Shown here: in pieces, positions 24,561 through 37,347 of the stretch | Numbering within the stretch: the first letter of the stretch is position 1 | Layout of the letters: each line of letters opens with the position of its first letter | Assembly (NCBI GenBank): GCA_021234155.1 | Contig: JAJEKV010000017.1 | Location: forward strand, 425,467-489,466 | DNA length: 64,000 nucleotides | Direction: 5' to 3' | Source: Isoetes taiwanensis | Taxonomy: Eukaryota > Streptophyta > Lycopodiopsida > Isoetales > Isoetaceae | Notes under the pieces: model-generated | Seen by the model: the letters and a program-made list of their open reading frames with translations, nothing else | The model's database searches: none | What the model was told of the DNA's origin: nothing | Position numbers and translations under genes: made by a program

Positions 24561-26147
24561 TTAAGCAAATTTAACTTTCAGTTTAGCACCGACTATTTGG
24601 GCATTAGAAGATCCATCCTTTGGTATGTTAAGCACATTATCATCAAGCCTTGTAATAATGGGATAACTGTCAATTGCACTCTTCATGAGTTTAGGTGGTC
24701 TCAAAATACCACTAGGAGGTGCATTTGCTGCCTGAAATCTTTTCCTTGGTGCAGTAGCCATACCAAGGCTATAATTGTCATGCAAATGATCTTTAAGGAA
24801 GTCCATGGACTTAAGAGTCTTTTCAATGATGTCCACGATCTTGGAGTTGCCAAACTTTTCCTTCAGATTGCAATTAGGGTTAGCTGCAAGTTTATGGGTC
24901 ATTTCAAACATGAGATCTCTCACTGTAAGATAGCCAACATAGGATAAGACCACTCCCCTAATTGGTTCCGTAGAGAGATATGAAGATAACAGAGCATATC
25001 TTTTCTGAATAGGCTCATTGGGCCAAATAACTTCCAGATGGTTCATCATGAACCAGATCAGATGGTCGAACCACACAATATTATCAGGGCATTTATCCTC
25101 AGTAACATTATCACAGTTGCACTTGATGAAAGGGCAGTAAGTTCTCCAAATTCTCTTAAGATAAAAGTCAAATCTCCTTTCCGAGGTTTTTGCCATGTGC
25201 CCTTTTTGTCCAATATAGGCAGCTGATCCTAGAGTGCAAGTCCTTTCCAGAAACTGAAAGTAGTTGAATGGTAAAACAGGAACAATTCTCCTAATATGTT
25301 TGGTAAATGATAAGGCATCAGATTTAGCTTTCCTCACCTCAGTATCAGATAAATTTGCCAGCTTGATCCAAGAATCCAAGCTAATAGGGGCAATAACACC
25401 CAAATTGTTACTCTTCCAAAGAGCATGCTGGAACTGCTCACCATGAATTTCTATGTTCCTGCTAGACATAATAGGAAAAGCTCCACAATTGAAAAGATTT
25501 AACTCCACAATGTTATATGCCTTCAAATCAGCCTTTATAGTCTCTATTTCATTCATTTCTGCAGTCTCAAGAGCAGGCTCATCAGCTGTGGGCAGCTCCA
25601 CAACTTCATTCAATAGGCTGACATCAAATAAGGCATTAGTAAGTACTGGCTTGGGAGACAGTGGCTTAGGTTTTTTCATCTTCATATTGACAGGTGGGAA
25701 TGAAAGTTTTTTGAGCTCATTGGTAGTCTCCAGCATGGTAAGTCCCTTGACAAATAATAGCAGGTCACTAAGATCTTTCTGATCAGCTTGAATGTGGGCT
25801 CCAGGAAGCATGTTGTACGCATTGTCAATCAACATTTTGCAGATAGAAAGATCATATTTGACTTCATTGATAAGAGCAACCAGCTCAAGCATATTGTTGA
25901 ACCCAAAAAACAGGATAACCGAAATTTCCCCTTCAACCAAAGCTTTCTCCTTCTCAATAAAAAGTTTATGAATCTCAGGTTTAAAGCAGCAAGAGAGAAT
26001 AGTCTGCACTGCCTTATTGGGTGCCATAATGCTAGCAGAAGCATATCCAAGAAGGAGGGTATCAGAATACCAACCAGGTCTGGAATCATCAACAATATGA
26101 TTTTTGACTTGATGAGTAACCAAGGATCTAGTGATAGGACCACAATC
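24561..26147 (-). CDS. Retroelement ORF1, unknown conserved protein (element 2)
   Basis: Frame open from an acceptor-like TTTCTTTTAG (exon from 26,147) to TAA at 24,561, about 528 codons. The first ATG comes only at MAPNKAVQTIL, so an upstream spliced start is likely. It matches ORF1 of element 1 throughout: AVQTIL, FNCGAFPIMS, QFQHALWKSNNLGVIAPI, YIGQKGHMAKTSERRFDFY, WRTYCPFIKCNC, CPDNIVWFDHLIWFMMN, GYLTV. The basic, Ser/Pro-rich C-terminus (APRKRF, LRPPKLMKS) also has a counterpart in element 1. Not recognised outside these two copies. Confidence 0.7.
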   Translation of the reverse strand, partial: DCGPITRSLVTHQVKNHIVDDSRPGWYSDTLLLGYASASIMAPNKAVQTILSCCFKPEIHKLFIEKEKALVEGEISVILFFGFNNMLELVALINEVKYDLSICKMLIDNAYNMLPGAHIQADQKDLSDLLLFVKGLTMLETTNELKKLSFPPVNMKMKKPKPLSPKPVLTNALFDVSLLNEVVELPTADEPALETAEMNEIETIKADLKAYNIVELNLFNCGAFPIMSSRNIEIHGEQFQHALWKSNNLGVIAPISLDSWIKLANLSDTEVRKAKSDALSFTKHIRRIVPVLPFNYFQFLERTCTLGSAAYIGQKGHMAKTSERRFDFYLKRIWRTYCPFIKCNCDNVTEDKCPDNIVWFDHLIWFMMNHLEVIWPNEPIQKRYALLSSYLSTEPIRGVVLSYVGYLTVRDLMFEMTHKLAANPNCNLKEKFGNSKIVDIIEKTLKSMDFLKDHLHDNYSLGMATAPRKRFQAANAPPSGILRPPKLMKSAIDSYPIITRLDDNVLNIPKDGSSNAQIVGAKLKVKFA

Positions 26148-26242
26148 CTAAAAGAAACACCATATTCACAAGTAAGTATGTGTAACAACAAATGTCACAA
26201 AGGAATTTTATGGAAAAGTATGAGGAAGGTTTCCAAGGTCCA

Positions 26243-26259
26243 CACTAGTAAAACTAGTG
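26243..26259. promoter_or_regulatory. Short hairpin next to inner border of right repeat, element 2
   Basis: Perfect stem CACTAGT/ACTAGTG with an AAA loop, 13 bases before the direct repeat begins. Position matches the element 1 hairpin at 15,709-15,723 while the sequence differs. Confidence 0.45.
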
Positions 26260-28389
26260 AACTGAAATGGGGTATATATAGACTAGCCAAAACTAAAACC
26301 TAGCTTAGCCATCCAACCAGCCTTGGGCAATACCAAGAACTGATGGACTTATCAGTCCTTTTGGCTTGAATCAAGCCAAAAGGGAACCTTGGAAACCAAA
26401 TTATTTTAAAGATCAAATAAGCTTGAACCATGCATTAAAATGCTGGGTTCAGATATTTAAGAAAATATGGTAAAAAAACCTTGCTAAGAGATTATGCTGA
26501 ATAAAGTTCATTAATGGCATGTGTTATGCTGGATTATATCACCCAATAGATACCATAAAGGATTATGCTACTTCAAAAGAAAGACTACAAAACAACAACT
26601 AGAGGTAAAGGGTAAAACTCAAAGATATATTGATGACATCAACATGATGTAGAATAGATATTACATCAGAAAATGCAATGATGACTATAATATGCTACAA
26701 GATAATACAACTGTTACTGTTTCAAATGTATTACAAAAAGCATCAATGGTAACAGCCATATGACATCCAAATGCACAATAAATTTCTAAAATGTTCAGAA
26801 ATAACTTGCATTAATTGTACCATATAACAAGTGTTGTCCTTCCCGTAGATTAAGTCCAAAGGCCCGAAAATCCATACCACGGATGTAAAAACAATGAATT
26901 TATTTGAAGAGAAATCCAATATAATTCTTCCAACCAGCATTTTCCAACCATACAAGATATGGGAAAAGGAAGTTCGGTTACCTGTAGCACAAATAGCAAT
27001 AGTTAGCCTTAAGAGGGTAAAAACTGCTAGTGCTAACAGGTAAGCAATGAACTATCCTTGGCTTATAAGCCCTTCACCCACAATTTAAAAGACAAATAGC
27101 ATAAACCACAAGACGAAAAAAACTGAAAAGAATAAGCATCTGATTTGGTAGTATATTCGGGGATAAGACATATCCGTACCAAACATATTTGAGAATGCTT
27201 AATAGTAGATCGAGTTCTTGAAGTTACATAGCGGGGAATGATTACCTCAAAGATACCATAATAAGAACAAAGGGTGTAATCCAATATGAGGCTAGGGTTA
27301 TATTATTCTATAGCCAAACTGTATATGCAGCAGCAGCAGCAAGCTTGTACCCTATGGGAAATGGCCAAAGATCCTTCAGATACCATTAGTGTTGCAGCCA
27401 AAAGCAGAGAGCCAGCAGAAGAAAATCCTGAACAAAGAGTAGGCATTTGATCATAAAACATTGGGCCATCCTATAGTATACTTATATTATAGAATATGAG
27501 CATAGCCATATCCAATAGCATAGCTTTATTAATGGTAAAGGGTGCGAAAACAGCCCACACAAAGAAAAGGATAGCAACACAACATAATAATGGGAACATG
27601 AGGCAATTAAACTGCATGAACATATATGCACCCGAACCACAGCAGAGCAAAACATGCGTGTTAAGCCACATGGCTAAAACCCAAATCATTAATAGTAGAA
27701 TGCCATAAACCAGTCACACCAGAAATCAAACAAGCTGGACCAGCTTACTCTAAGCTAACATATATGATCAATTAATAGGAGAGATACAAGCCAAATACAT
27801 TATTAGTCATATGCACTACACCATGGTTTACGGTAGTAAAATTATACAGGAATAACTGCTTATATTCACTAAGATATGATAAAAGGACCAGCAGAGGCTT
27901 TAAAGAAAAAATAAAAGAAGTTCATTGGAGAAGAACATATCCAGGACTAAAATACTAGATTAGATGTAATCACAGTCATAATAATCTAAGATAGATGTTA
28001 TCACAGTCAAGCATGCAGATCCAGAATTAGACACGCAAATCCCGATTATTCTAAGCCATAGTGACTAAACATCCTGTTAGAAAGTACAAACTAGATCATG
28101 GCATATCATAAATGCGGTATATCAGCCAGCATGCCATTTCATAAACAAATTATAAGAAGACGTTGGAGAATGTGCAACAAATGCCCTACAAATCAGAGTA
28201 TAGTTATCAGATTAGGATCATATTTCTACATCTAAGCACGCACTGCAATAGAAGGTAAGCAAATGGCAGCAATTAATACTCTGACCTGAGATACAGAAGT
28301 GTAGATTAAAAGGCTGCAATAGAAAAACATAAGGAGAGAATTGTACACTTATATCTAAATACTCCACTAAAGGAACGAAAAAAAATTAA

Positions 28390-28720
28390 TTAATCAAACC
28401 TGATTGGGTCAGATCTCCTCATCGATTTTTCTTCATTAGATATATCCTCAATAGACGGGGGCACATGGATAATGTTGGAAGGCTCAACATCTTTGCCAAC
28501 ATTGCTCTGACTTTGAATCCGTGATGCCATAAATTTCTTGATGCCACTATCTCCGGTATCTCTGTTGGGATCAATCCCATTAATCCTGCATAATTCTAGC
28601 AATTGTGCCTTGGTAGGTCGCACACTTTGGGATGCTCAATCCCTCTTCTCCTAAGAATTTCTATAAGCTTATGTCCGTGTGCCCTTTGTTTTGAAGCCCT
28701 CTCAAGCGTCCGACCATGCT
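28390..28720 (-). pseudogene. Broken copy of the SAP/HeH-like ORF, element 2 right repeat
   Basis: PTKAQLLELCRINGID and the IIHVPPSIEDISNEEKS tail are intact, but the N-terminal MAGRPEG part and the PNQ end are out of frame through small changes near CAG/CTG relative to 20,407-20,724. Confidence 0.6.
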
Positions 28721-30051
28721 AATCTGAAAAAATGCAGACATTCAAACACTCGGCATGCCTTATCCTTTCGGCCAGTGATTAAGCTAAGCTAATATCATGT
28801 TTGCCATTATTAAATATGTATAAAGCTAGTTGATTAAGATGTATATTCAACAAATACAAAGATCGAAATAACAAGCACCGAGAAAACCGAGAAAAAGCCA
28901 TTATGAAATTCCAATTAAGGGTAAGACGATACGGGTCTTTGAGGCGCCCATCATTCCGCTATCCACTATCGAGGTCGAGGTCGTGTCGTAAGGAAAGTTA
29001 GGGTTCACGACCATTCGCCAAATATCCAGGTGCCCTAATATTTTAGTAATATATCCCGCCATATTGTTAAGAAGATAATCACTTATTGCTAAGTTATATT
29101 AAAAAATTGAACTTAGGTCCAACAAAATTTGCTTAGCCAAATTTGGATATGTCAATAGGGCATGCCTTATGAGGGGTGTATTTTACCCATATATGCGTGT
29201 TAGCTTCAACAACTATTCATTTTAAGCCCAACAATAAGGCACTTCACCTAACCATCAAGTCAAGCACATACAGGAGGAACAACTTCCCCATTTATACCTA
29301 ATGGAACAAACGATAGTTAACAAAATGTAAACCAAAATGTCAACCAATATCCATAAGTGTCAATGAACATATTAAAAACAGAATTCCATAGCCTTGACAT
29401 CATACAATAAATTTAATGTCTCTCGATGCCTAGTATGTCACTTTGTCATTAAAAATTCAATGCAAGAATGCATCAATACTATGCATCATTAATGTTATAC
29501 CACAAACAAGTAATAAAGCAATTAGGTTGAATAAAGTCAATGGTGTGACCATACCAATATACATTTGGGCAAATCACATTAACCACACATGATCTTTGGA
29601 TATTTAGTGGCTAGGTAGAGACAATAACAAGCACAAAAGACCACTATGGATAGGAGCAAAACCGGACATGAATAAGCATAGGCATCGGTGATAAGTTAGC
29701 TAGACTATTTCCAAGTTTACATTTATGCGATTATAAGAATTTAGGACCGAGGGGGATCAAAATGCCTATAGAGATGCTTTGTCAAATACACAACATAGAG
29801 ATCATATTGTCGACAAATATAGCATAATCAAAGGTAATCAATACAAGGTTATTACAGTTCAGGGGATAGGATCATGCCAATTTCCAAAGTACCAAAATAG
29901 CTATAAGATTAACATAAGGGGATCGGGGTGAGAATCAAATGGTTTAGGTAGTGGCAGAAACCTGGAAGAGCCAGAACAATTTATAAACACAAAGGAAACA
30001 AAAGAATTGTACTAAAAGGAACAAGGAGCTGCACTAAAGAGCAGCCAATGC

Positions 30052-30177
<126 letters not shown>

Positions 30178-30344
30178 AGTGGTTGTACTATGAAGGACCG
30201 CATGAAGTCGACCCGGCATGAAGTGTTATATCGAAGTGTGTGTAGTCCATATAGTATCTAGTCTGAAATTCAAAAATTAAGATATGAAGTCCTAAAGTTG
30301 AGACTAGCTAGGAAATGTAACGTTTGGGACTAAATTCTTTAAAA

Positions 30345-30600
30345 CTCCCCCATCCCGATAGATTCACTAAGATTCCATGAAGATTCCTTTAGATTCCTAG
30401 GATTTTGCAAAGATTCCCCTAGAATCTCTAATATTCTCCGGGGATTCGCGTGATTTTTCTTAAGATTCCCCTAGTTCTATAAGGGTTTCCCGTGATTATA
30501 ATAAGATTTCCCCAGATTCTCAAAGATTACCCCAAGAGTATAATAAGATTCCCTTAGATTCTTAAAGATTATCCCAAGATTCCGCTAGATTATCGGTGGT
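30345..30600. repeat. Degenerate AAGATTCCCCTAGATTCT-type minisatellite
   Basis: About 12 imperfect modules of 18-22 bases built on AAGATTCCCC(T/A)AGATTC. Noncoding. Confidence 0.55.
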
Positions 30601-33600
30601 ACCCATTCCCCCCTTTCTTTTGGGTAAAATGATAGACAGATGTTGTAGCATTCACATCCCTAGCCAAAGTCCAAAGATCAAACTATCTAATTTTTAAATG
30701 TACAAAGTCATGCCACAACAACACATTTACTAAATAGATGTTGAAAATGCACCATTCTATTTTCACGTATAGAGGTTGCATGAATTGTTACAAAACGGGG
30801 AAGTTAGAAGAACATCATATATGTTGCAACATATATGTTATACTAAAGAATGAGGCAATAATAGAAAAGGACATTTATGCCCATGGATAGGATATTATGT
30901 CAACTTTTGTGAAAATGTACAACTTTTAGGCCGATTGAATCCCTAACCTAACATTCAAACATTTTTACCAGCCGCCTATCGATTGAGCGAAATGTAGCAT
31001 CCAACTTAGGGACTACCAGATGGATTGCTAGAGTACACTCCAAAGAAAAATATCGATCCAACTTCTTTGTTAATCTTTTTATTTATCTTAGTTTACCAAA
31101 GGACAAAATTGGTCCCCTTAAAAAATATCCACGCTACCCTTATAAGTTAATCAATGAGCCACATTGGATCACATGCAAAGACACAAACTTTGCATTTTGA
31201 AGGCTTTATAATTGCAAATCCATACGAAAACACAAATGATCTTCAGTTGCGTATTTATACAGGATAAATCACCATGCAAGGTAAATATGCATTGAAATTG
31301 AAGACTATGTTATACAGAGGTATATAGACATAACCATTTACATTTGCACATTCCATTAATCTACCCATAACAAATGTGCTAAAAAATGGAGACGTTGGAT
31401 TGAATCATATCCATTTACATTTGCACATTCCATTATTCTACCCCACAGAATAAATTTGCACATTCCATTAATCTAGCCCACGATACATTCCATCTTATGA
31501 AGTTGATACTCAATGGATCCTATAGATTCCTATAAAAATAGTTTTGACATTGTCTCTCCATGTAAAATTGGAGTGTGTGTTTGTAATGTGCTTTAGATGT
31601 AAGATTGATCGTTCAAAGTATTTTAACGCTTCGTTTATATCCATATAGAAGTTTGGTGCATAAAAGTTGCCATGTTGAATCACGGTCATGACGAACACTC
31701 AAAGCAATCAAACAATGCATGACTTACAATACATGACATGCATGACTTACACGCATGACTTGCAATATGTGCGCATGGCAACGCGAGGACACTAATGGTC
31801 GGGCTAAAATTTGCAAGGGTTTTAGATAAGTGTGATATTATTTCGCACGTCGTTGCTCAAGGTAGAAGTGCGAGGATTTAATAAAAGCGTTATTTTTTGA
31901 GAAACATTGCTCAAGCTACATTTGTGAGGGTTGCAATGAATGTGCTGTTTTCGTCGAACATTGCTCTAGCAATCTTCGAGCACATGTTATATTAAGATAT
32001 TATACTTCAACATTGCATCAATATGGTAATATGCATTCTGCATGTATGCATCTGCATTTAGCTTCAATTGTTTTTTAAAAATATAATTTCTTCAAAATTG
32101 TATGTTAAAAAAGGGAATGGGAGCAGGCAAGGCATGGGAAAGATAAATTAACTGTCTATGTTGCATTTGCCTCAAAATGCTCCAAACGTAAGTCTTTGGA
32201 GATCAAAAACAAATTTGCTTTATTCTTTCGGCAATATTCTCGAAAGCGCGAATTACATTCTTTCTGTTATTTTTGCTAGCCAATTCTTTTTGTTAACGGT
32301 GAATTTACATTTGTTGCATCATGGTAATAGAATCTCTCTATTGAGGTGTTTCTAGAAATGGAAAGCATATCTTTTCGTGGTATTTCCTTTTTTTAGCTCA
32401 GCTGTATGTCAGCACTAGGCATAAATTTCTTTCACTCTTTGTGTTAGACAAAAAACTCTAAGCAATGCCCAAATTAATGCAATAGAAAAGATAAATGCCC
32501 AAATTTATGCAATATTCTAGAATATACAGAATATATCCTATATGATTATGCACGCTAGAAAAGAGCCAAAGCAAAACAAATGTAGGGCATGAAATTTTAG
32601 ACAATTCCATTTTCTATGGGCTTCCAGTAAAGAAGTGCAAGGGACATTATTTCTCCAAACTCTAGGATCCCGGAGTAGTGGCGTCGTCATGCAATGCTTA
32701 CTACTACTCATTCTTTTAGAGCATAGAAAATGTCTCCGTTTCCTTATGTTTCTCTGTTACTATAAAAGTTAAAAAATAGGAAAAGCAAAGGTTTTGTTCA
32801 GATTCTGTATCTTACAATCTTACACATGGAGACGTTAAAGGTGACTCATACCAAAATAAAGGGCATTGCCATTAGAAAAATTGAAAGCAGACATAGAACA
32901 TTCTAATGACCCATAACGAATCCACCATAACCGATATCTGGTGATGTTATTTTTAAAATCAGAACTCAATTCTAGCCTACCTTAGCACGATTCCTTTAAA
33001 ATTGTAACCAGACACTTGCCCTTCATCCATGGATCTGCCCGAGGATGAATCCCATGTTCAAGTCCTTTCAAATCAGCTCGACTCTGTTTATTTTCTTCGA
33101 AGGAAACATCGAACCGCTTCTTGGTATCTAGATTATATAGAAATCACCAAGTTAAAACAATTAGAGAAAAGGTTAAAAAAAGGTAATTAGAGAAACATAC
33201 TTTTACGCTAGCTGGCGATCAAGTTGGCCATCGATGTGAATGACATCATGAGTCGTGGAATGCACATAGCAAGTGTATCCCATCTATCGAACGCCCGAAG
33301 TGGAAGGTTTTCCCATAGGTTTTCACCAACCTTGCCATCTCTACATGTTCTCGCAAATTTGGGAACTCTGGTATGAACAAAATGCCCCCCTTTACTTCAA
33401 ATTCATGAGAATGCCATAGCTGCTTCTCCTCTTCCGGTAGTCCCAAAACAATCTCGGAGATTATGTATAATTATCCCTCTTAAACCCCGTCATATATTAC
33501 ACATTGTCTAACCTCCACATTGGTGTCCACAATAATGATGAGCTCTAAGAACCGAAGCCTTTTAGCTCCATGAAGTTTCTCACGATCACATCATCACATC

Positions 33601-35100
33601 ATGCTGCATCTGCTAAGTGACCTCGTGGTAAGTGACTAATACTAATAGTAGAAAAATATTGAACTACAAATAGTATAGACATTCTTAGAAAAATTATCAC
33701 GATCATTCATAGGCATTCACGAGACCGGATATGATTCTACAGAGTCCCAAATTAAGAAGGGAAATTCAAAGTTATGAAATAACCTAGCAATTCATAATAC
33801 TGTTACCTTTCTCGCCTCCATTCAGATCACAATCTAGCCAAGATATGCAAAGAGAAAATGCTGGCAACATAATATCATTATTATCCAACATGCTTTTTCA
33901 CATGCCATCTTGAAGAATCGGTTTATGTCTTGGATCTCGGGCTCGCCTTTCCCGGATTAAATATATGCAAGAATTATGTTAAGATTTGCTAATCGCTTTA
34001 AATGTTTCAATGGGTGGCTCATGCCTATTGCGATGTGCATGCGACCTCCATAGCTCGGGAATGAATCAAGCAGTCACAAATTGGTCAAATGACCTTGTTA
34101 GTATAACGATCGCCAAATAGTACATCACGGGCAAATTTACTACAAATTTAGCTATAAACCGGATAACCGATTGACGGGTTTAAGGAGGAAATGAATATCC
34201 GACCTGAAATCAAAAGCATACGATACGCATGTGCCTTAATTTCTCTTCAGCAAGTAAATTCTCTCGTTGCGGATGCTCAATGTGGCTCTTCTCATCTTGT
34301 ATTTTTGTCTCAGCCAAATCTTCATTATTTTCCGGTTAAAACATTTAAAAGCGTAATATGACCCTTGCCCTTCATCCATGGATCCGCCCTTCATTATTTC
34401 AAAACTTGCTAAATCCAGGGCGCAACAACCTCCTTTCTTTCTCTATTTTCGCCTTCTCCATATTCTCCCCCTTCTTCCTCCTCCATTGCCATATTATCAG
34501 ACCTTCAAAGACAAATCAAACCTTTCATGGAACCATAACCATTTACACCCCATTTTTATTGACGACTTCTACTAATCCTTCTCGTATGATGGAGCCGCTG
34601 AACCATATCCCGGAGTAGAAAGAACTGCCCGGAGTGGTCGGATCAGGAGATACAAAAAGAATCAATTTTACCGGCTCTAACGCATAAGGAAAGAAGAAGT
34701 ATTTCTTGGAACAGAGGGAGCAAAACGGAGTGGAAGGGGTAGAAGGGGAAACGAATTTTTGCTTTCTTCTAAAGGATTTGCGGATGCTAACCGATTATAC
34801 CTTGAAGCAGCTCATAAATGGCGGATCATTGAAAACACTTCCGGCGCCCTAGCGGATTATAGGTAGTACTAGGCGGCTTGCGTCTGCCTGCTCAACCCCC
34901 CGCCTTCATAGCCGTAAGAAGACCGGATCAAATACTTATGTTCGGAAATGATTACGCGGGCATGTTTCGCGACACTAAGGGGTCATTATTTTTTTCTTCG
35001 CCACCTCAAACGCAAATCAAACGATACTATGCCACGCTACCCTATTGAGAGTAAAGGGAATTAAATAAATAAATGACACCTCAGCACACTTATTAATTAT
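30600..35100. other. Gene-poor intergenic region
   Basis: No ORF here resembles a known protein. Three copies of TTTGCACATTCCATTA occur at 31,341-31,470, with CATGACTTACA repeats at 31,707-31,770. The phrase 'cccttcatccatggatc' occurs at 33,020 and again at 34,369. The stretch 34.1-35.0 kb is richer in CCGG/CG than its surroundings. I see no gene. Confidence 0.4.
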
Positions 35101-35325
35101 TGTGCAATTTCAATGCACCTTCTTAAGCCTTAAAATCTACGGTGGAGATTTAGCCTGCCCTAATCAAACGGTCCAGGCATGTTGTGCATGCCCCCATGCA
35201 TGCACATGTATGCCCCCCATCAGATCTAAGGGCCATAAATGCGCCACCTCAAGAACGAACGGTCAAGATCGATATCTATATATAAAATGTTCACGATGCC
35301 CCAGCATGTGATATACGTTTATATA

Positions 35326-35333
35326 TATTAATG

Positions 35334-35396
<63 letters not shown>
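35326..35396. repeat. (TA)n microsatellite
   Basis: About 60 bases of TA dinucleotides, directly preceding the palindromic tandem array. Confidence 0.95.
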
Positions 35397-35399
<3 letters not shown>

Positions 35400-35400
35400 C

Positions 35401-35641
35401 TTTGGTATAAATTTATACCGAGAAAACTCTTGCGGTATAAATTTATACCGCTCGGGTCCTCTTGCGGTATAAATTTATACCGCTCGAGTCCTTTTGCTGT
35501 ATAAATTTATACCGCTCGAGTCCTCTTGTTGTATAAATCTATACCGCTCGAGTCCTCTTGCGGTATAAATTTATACCATGCGAACTCTCTAGCATACTAT
35601 GTCCACACATTACTATTTATTGAGGTATAAATTTATACCAT
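35401..35641. repeat. 32-bp tandem array of perfect palindromes
   Basis: Four to six tandem units of about 32 bases, each containing the 18-base palindrome CGGTATAAATTTATACCG followed by the palindromic CTCGAG and GTCCTCTTG. The flanking copies are diverged and the last (AGGTATAAATTTATACCA) is about 60 bases further on. Confidence 0.85.
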
Positions 35642-35779
35642 CTTGAAATTTATTTGGAAGAAACTAAGGACTACAGAGACAAATAAATTATAAAGTCTAA
35701 AAAAGTCCAGATTGGATACATACGTCGTCATCGCGGTATACAGAAGTCTATAGCAAGCTGGAGGAGCAAATAAGAGCGT

Positions 35780-36115
35780 GTTCTCACCTTGCTTTCACTT
35801 CTCACCTTGTGTTCCGTGTTCTTTGCTAATTGATCTTGATCCTTGCTTCTTGCTCCTTCATCTTCGTGCTACTTCATGCTACTTGGACTTGCTGATCCTT
35901 GTTCCTTGCTACTTGATCTTCCTGGTCCTTGCTACTTGGTCTTCCTTGTTCCTTGATCTTCTTGCTCCTTGATCTTCCTTGTTCCTTGCTTCTTGCTACT
36001 TGATCTTGATCCTTGTTCCTTGCTACTTGGTCTTCTTCCTTGCTTCTTGCTCCTTGTTCCTTGCTCTGCTCCTTGTTCCTTGCTCCGTCGGTGATCCTTG
36101 TTTGCTTTTGCAAAT
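35780..36115. repeat. CTTGTTCCTTGCTACTTGAT-type low-complexity repeat
   Basis: Irregular repeats of CTTGATCCTTG/CTTGCTACTTGG modules. Minus-strand translations rich in K, E, Q, R are products of the repeat and not supported as a gene. Confidence 0.7.
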
Positions 36116-36305
36116 GATTGGATCAATCCTCCTGGGCTACTCGGAAGGCCTACAAGCATGCCCGGGCATTCATTGTGGGTTTGGGCGAGATGAGCTATTT
36201 GACCATTTCTTGGAGTGGAGGTTGCATACAGTCCCACCAAGGAGCTTGCGGTGGAGTTGATCAACTTCATTCCGGGAGCGATTTGATTGTGGTCATGAGC
36301 CAGCG

Positions 36306-36584
36306 ATGGAAATTAATCCATCTGAATGTTATAGGAGACTTGCAATGAGGGGAATTCTTGAACCCCCTCCTTTTCTGGACGAGATGCTACAGCAATTGAG
36401 GCCTCTTCTTCGTGCTGGATATTTAGCACACTCTCTGGATCAATACATATCAGAGTTCATTCATGAAATTTGTAAGGGACAGATGTATGGCCTTATTAGG
36501 GCGTACTACAACGAGTACAACGATTTTGTGGAGTTGGGGCCGCTCTTCTTCCGTGAGTATCATCCGTGGAATTACTTTTTCTAA
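36306..36584 (+). CDS. Small unidentified ORF
   Basis: Open for 92 codons from ATG at 36,306 (MEINPSECYRRL...), and open in frame upstream for about 12 codons (RERFDCGHEPA). The composition is protein-like (aromatic and charged residues evenly mixed, ending EYHPWNYFF). No domain recognised and no neighbouring exon could be linked. It could be a small gene, the last exon of one, or a relic. Confidence 0.3.
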   Translation: MEINPSECYRRLAMRGILEPPPFLDEMLQQLRPLLRAGYLAHSLDQYISEFIHEICKGQMYGLIRAYYNEYNDFVELGPLFFREYHPWNYFF

Positions 36585-36884
36585 TGACTAGGTACCCCAT
36601 ATGGTGGGAAGAATCGTTTGGGATATCGTGAGCTCTGGTTTCCCTAACCCGGATCGTGGGTTAGACCTCACGGAGGAAGGGAAAAGGGAAGGGAAGGGGT
36701 TAGGAACACGGGGAAGATTACTAGGGACATACTGCCGTGGTCTCTAGTAACCTTTGCTATCTATCATAAATAATTCATATGATACCGTGTTAATATGTTC
36801 TCTAAATATTCTCTAATATGTTAATATGTTCTCTAATATGTTAATATTCTCTAGTTACTGGCCCATATTTCAAGCGACCGCAGA

Positions 36885-37300
36885 AGCCAATGTGCATAAA
36901 TTGACTCAGGTACAAATTATTGAAGGGTTTATTTCGCGACCGTAGCCACGGTGCAAGGCGAAATCGACCGAAAGTTACAAATTATTGAAGGGTTTATTTT
37001 GCACCGTGGGCTACGATTAAATACGTGGATCCAGTTTAGTTACAGGCCCATATTTCGCACCGTCGCCACGGTGCGATTAAAATTCGATTATAAATTATTG
37101 AAGGGTTTATTTCGCGACCGTAGCCACGGTCGCGAAATCGACTTCGATTACAAATTATTGAAGGGCCTATTACGCATCGGGGGCTACGGTCTTGTAAATA
37201 CGGATCCGCTTTTAGTTACAGGCCCATATTTTCACTGATGGCCACAATGCGCAATACATGCATCCAATTTACTTACAATACAGCATTTCGCACACTGAGC
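36885..37300. repeat. Tandem repeat with CCGTAGCCACGG palindromes
   Basis: Units of about 57-60 bases share TTGAAGGGTTTATTTCGC, a palindrome such as GCGACCGTAGCCACGGTCGC, and GATTACAAATTA. Alternate units have an added TTTAGTTACAGGCCCATA. Same family as 110-310. Confidence 0.7.
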
Positions 37301-37347
37301 ACTATCGAACTGATAAATAAACCAACTCTTTTACAGTAGAGACGCTA

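Noticed and set aside
35874-36270. K/E/Q/R-rich ORFs on the minus strand
   Set aside because: Arise from the CTTGNTCCTTGCT repeat; overlapping frames are equally open.
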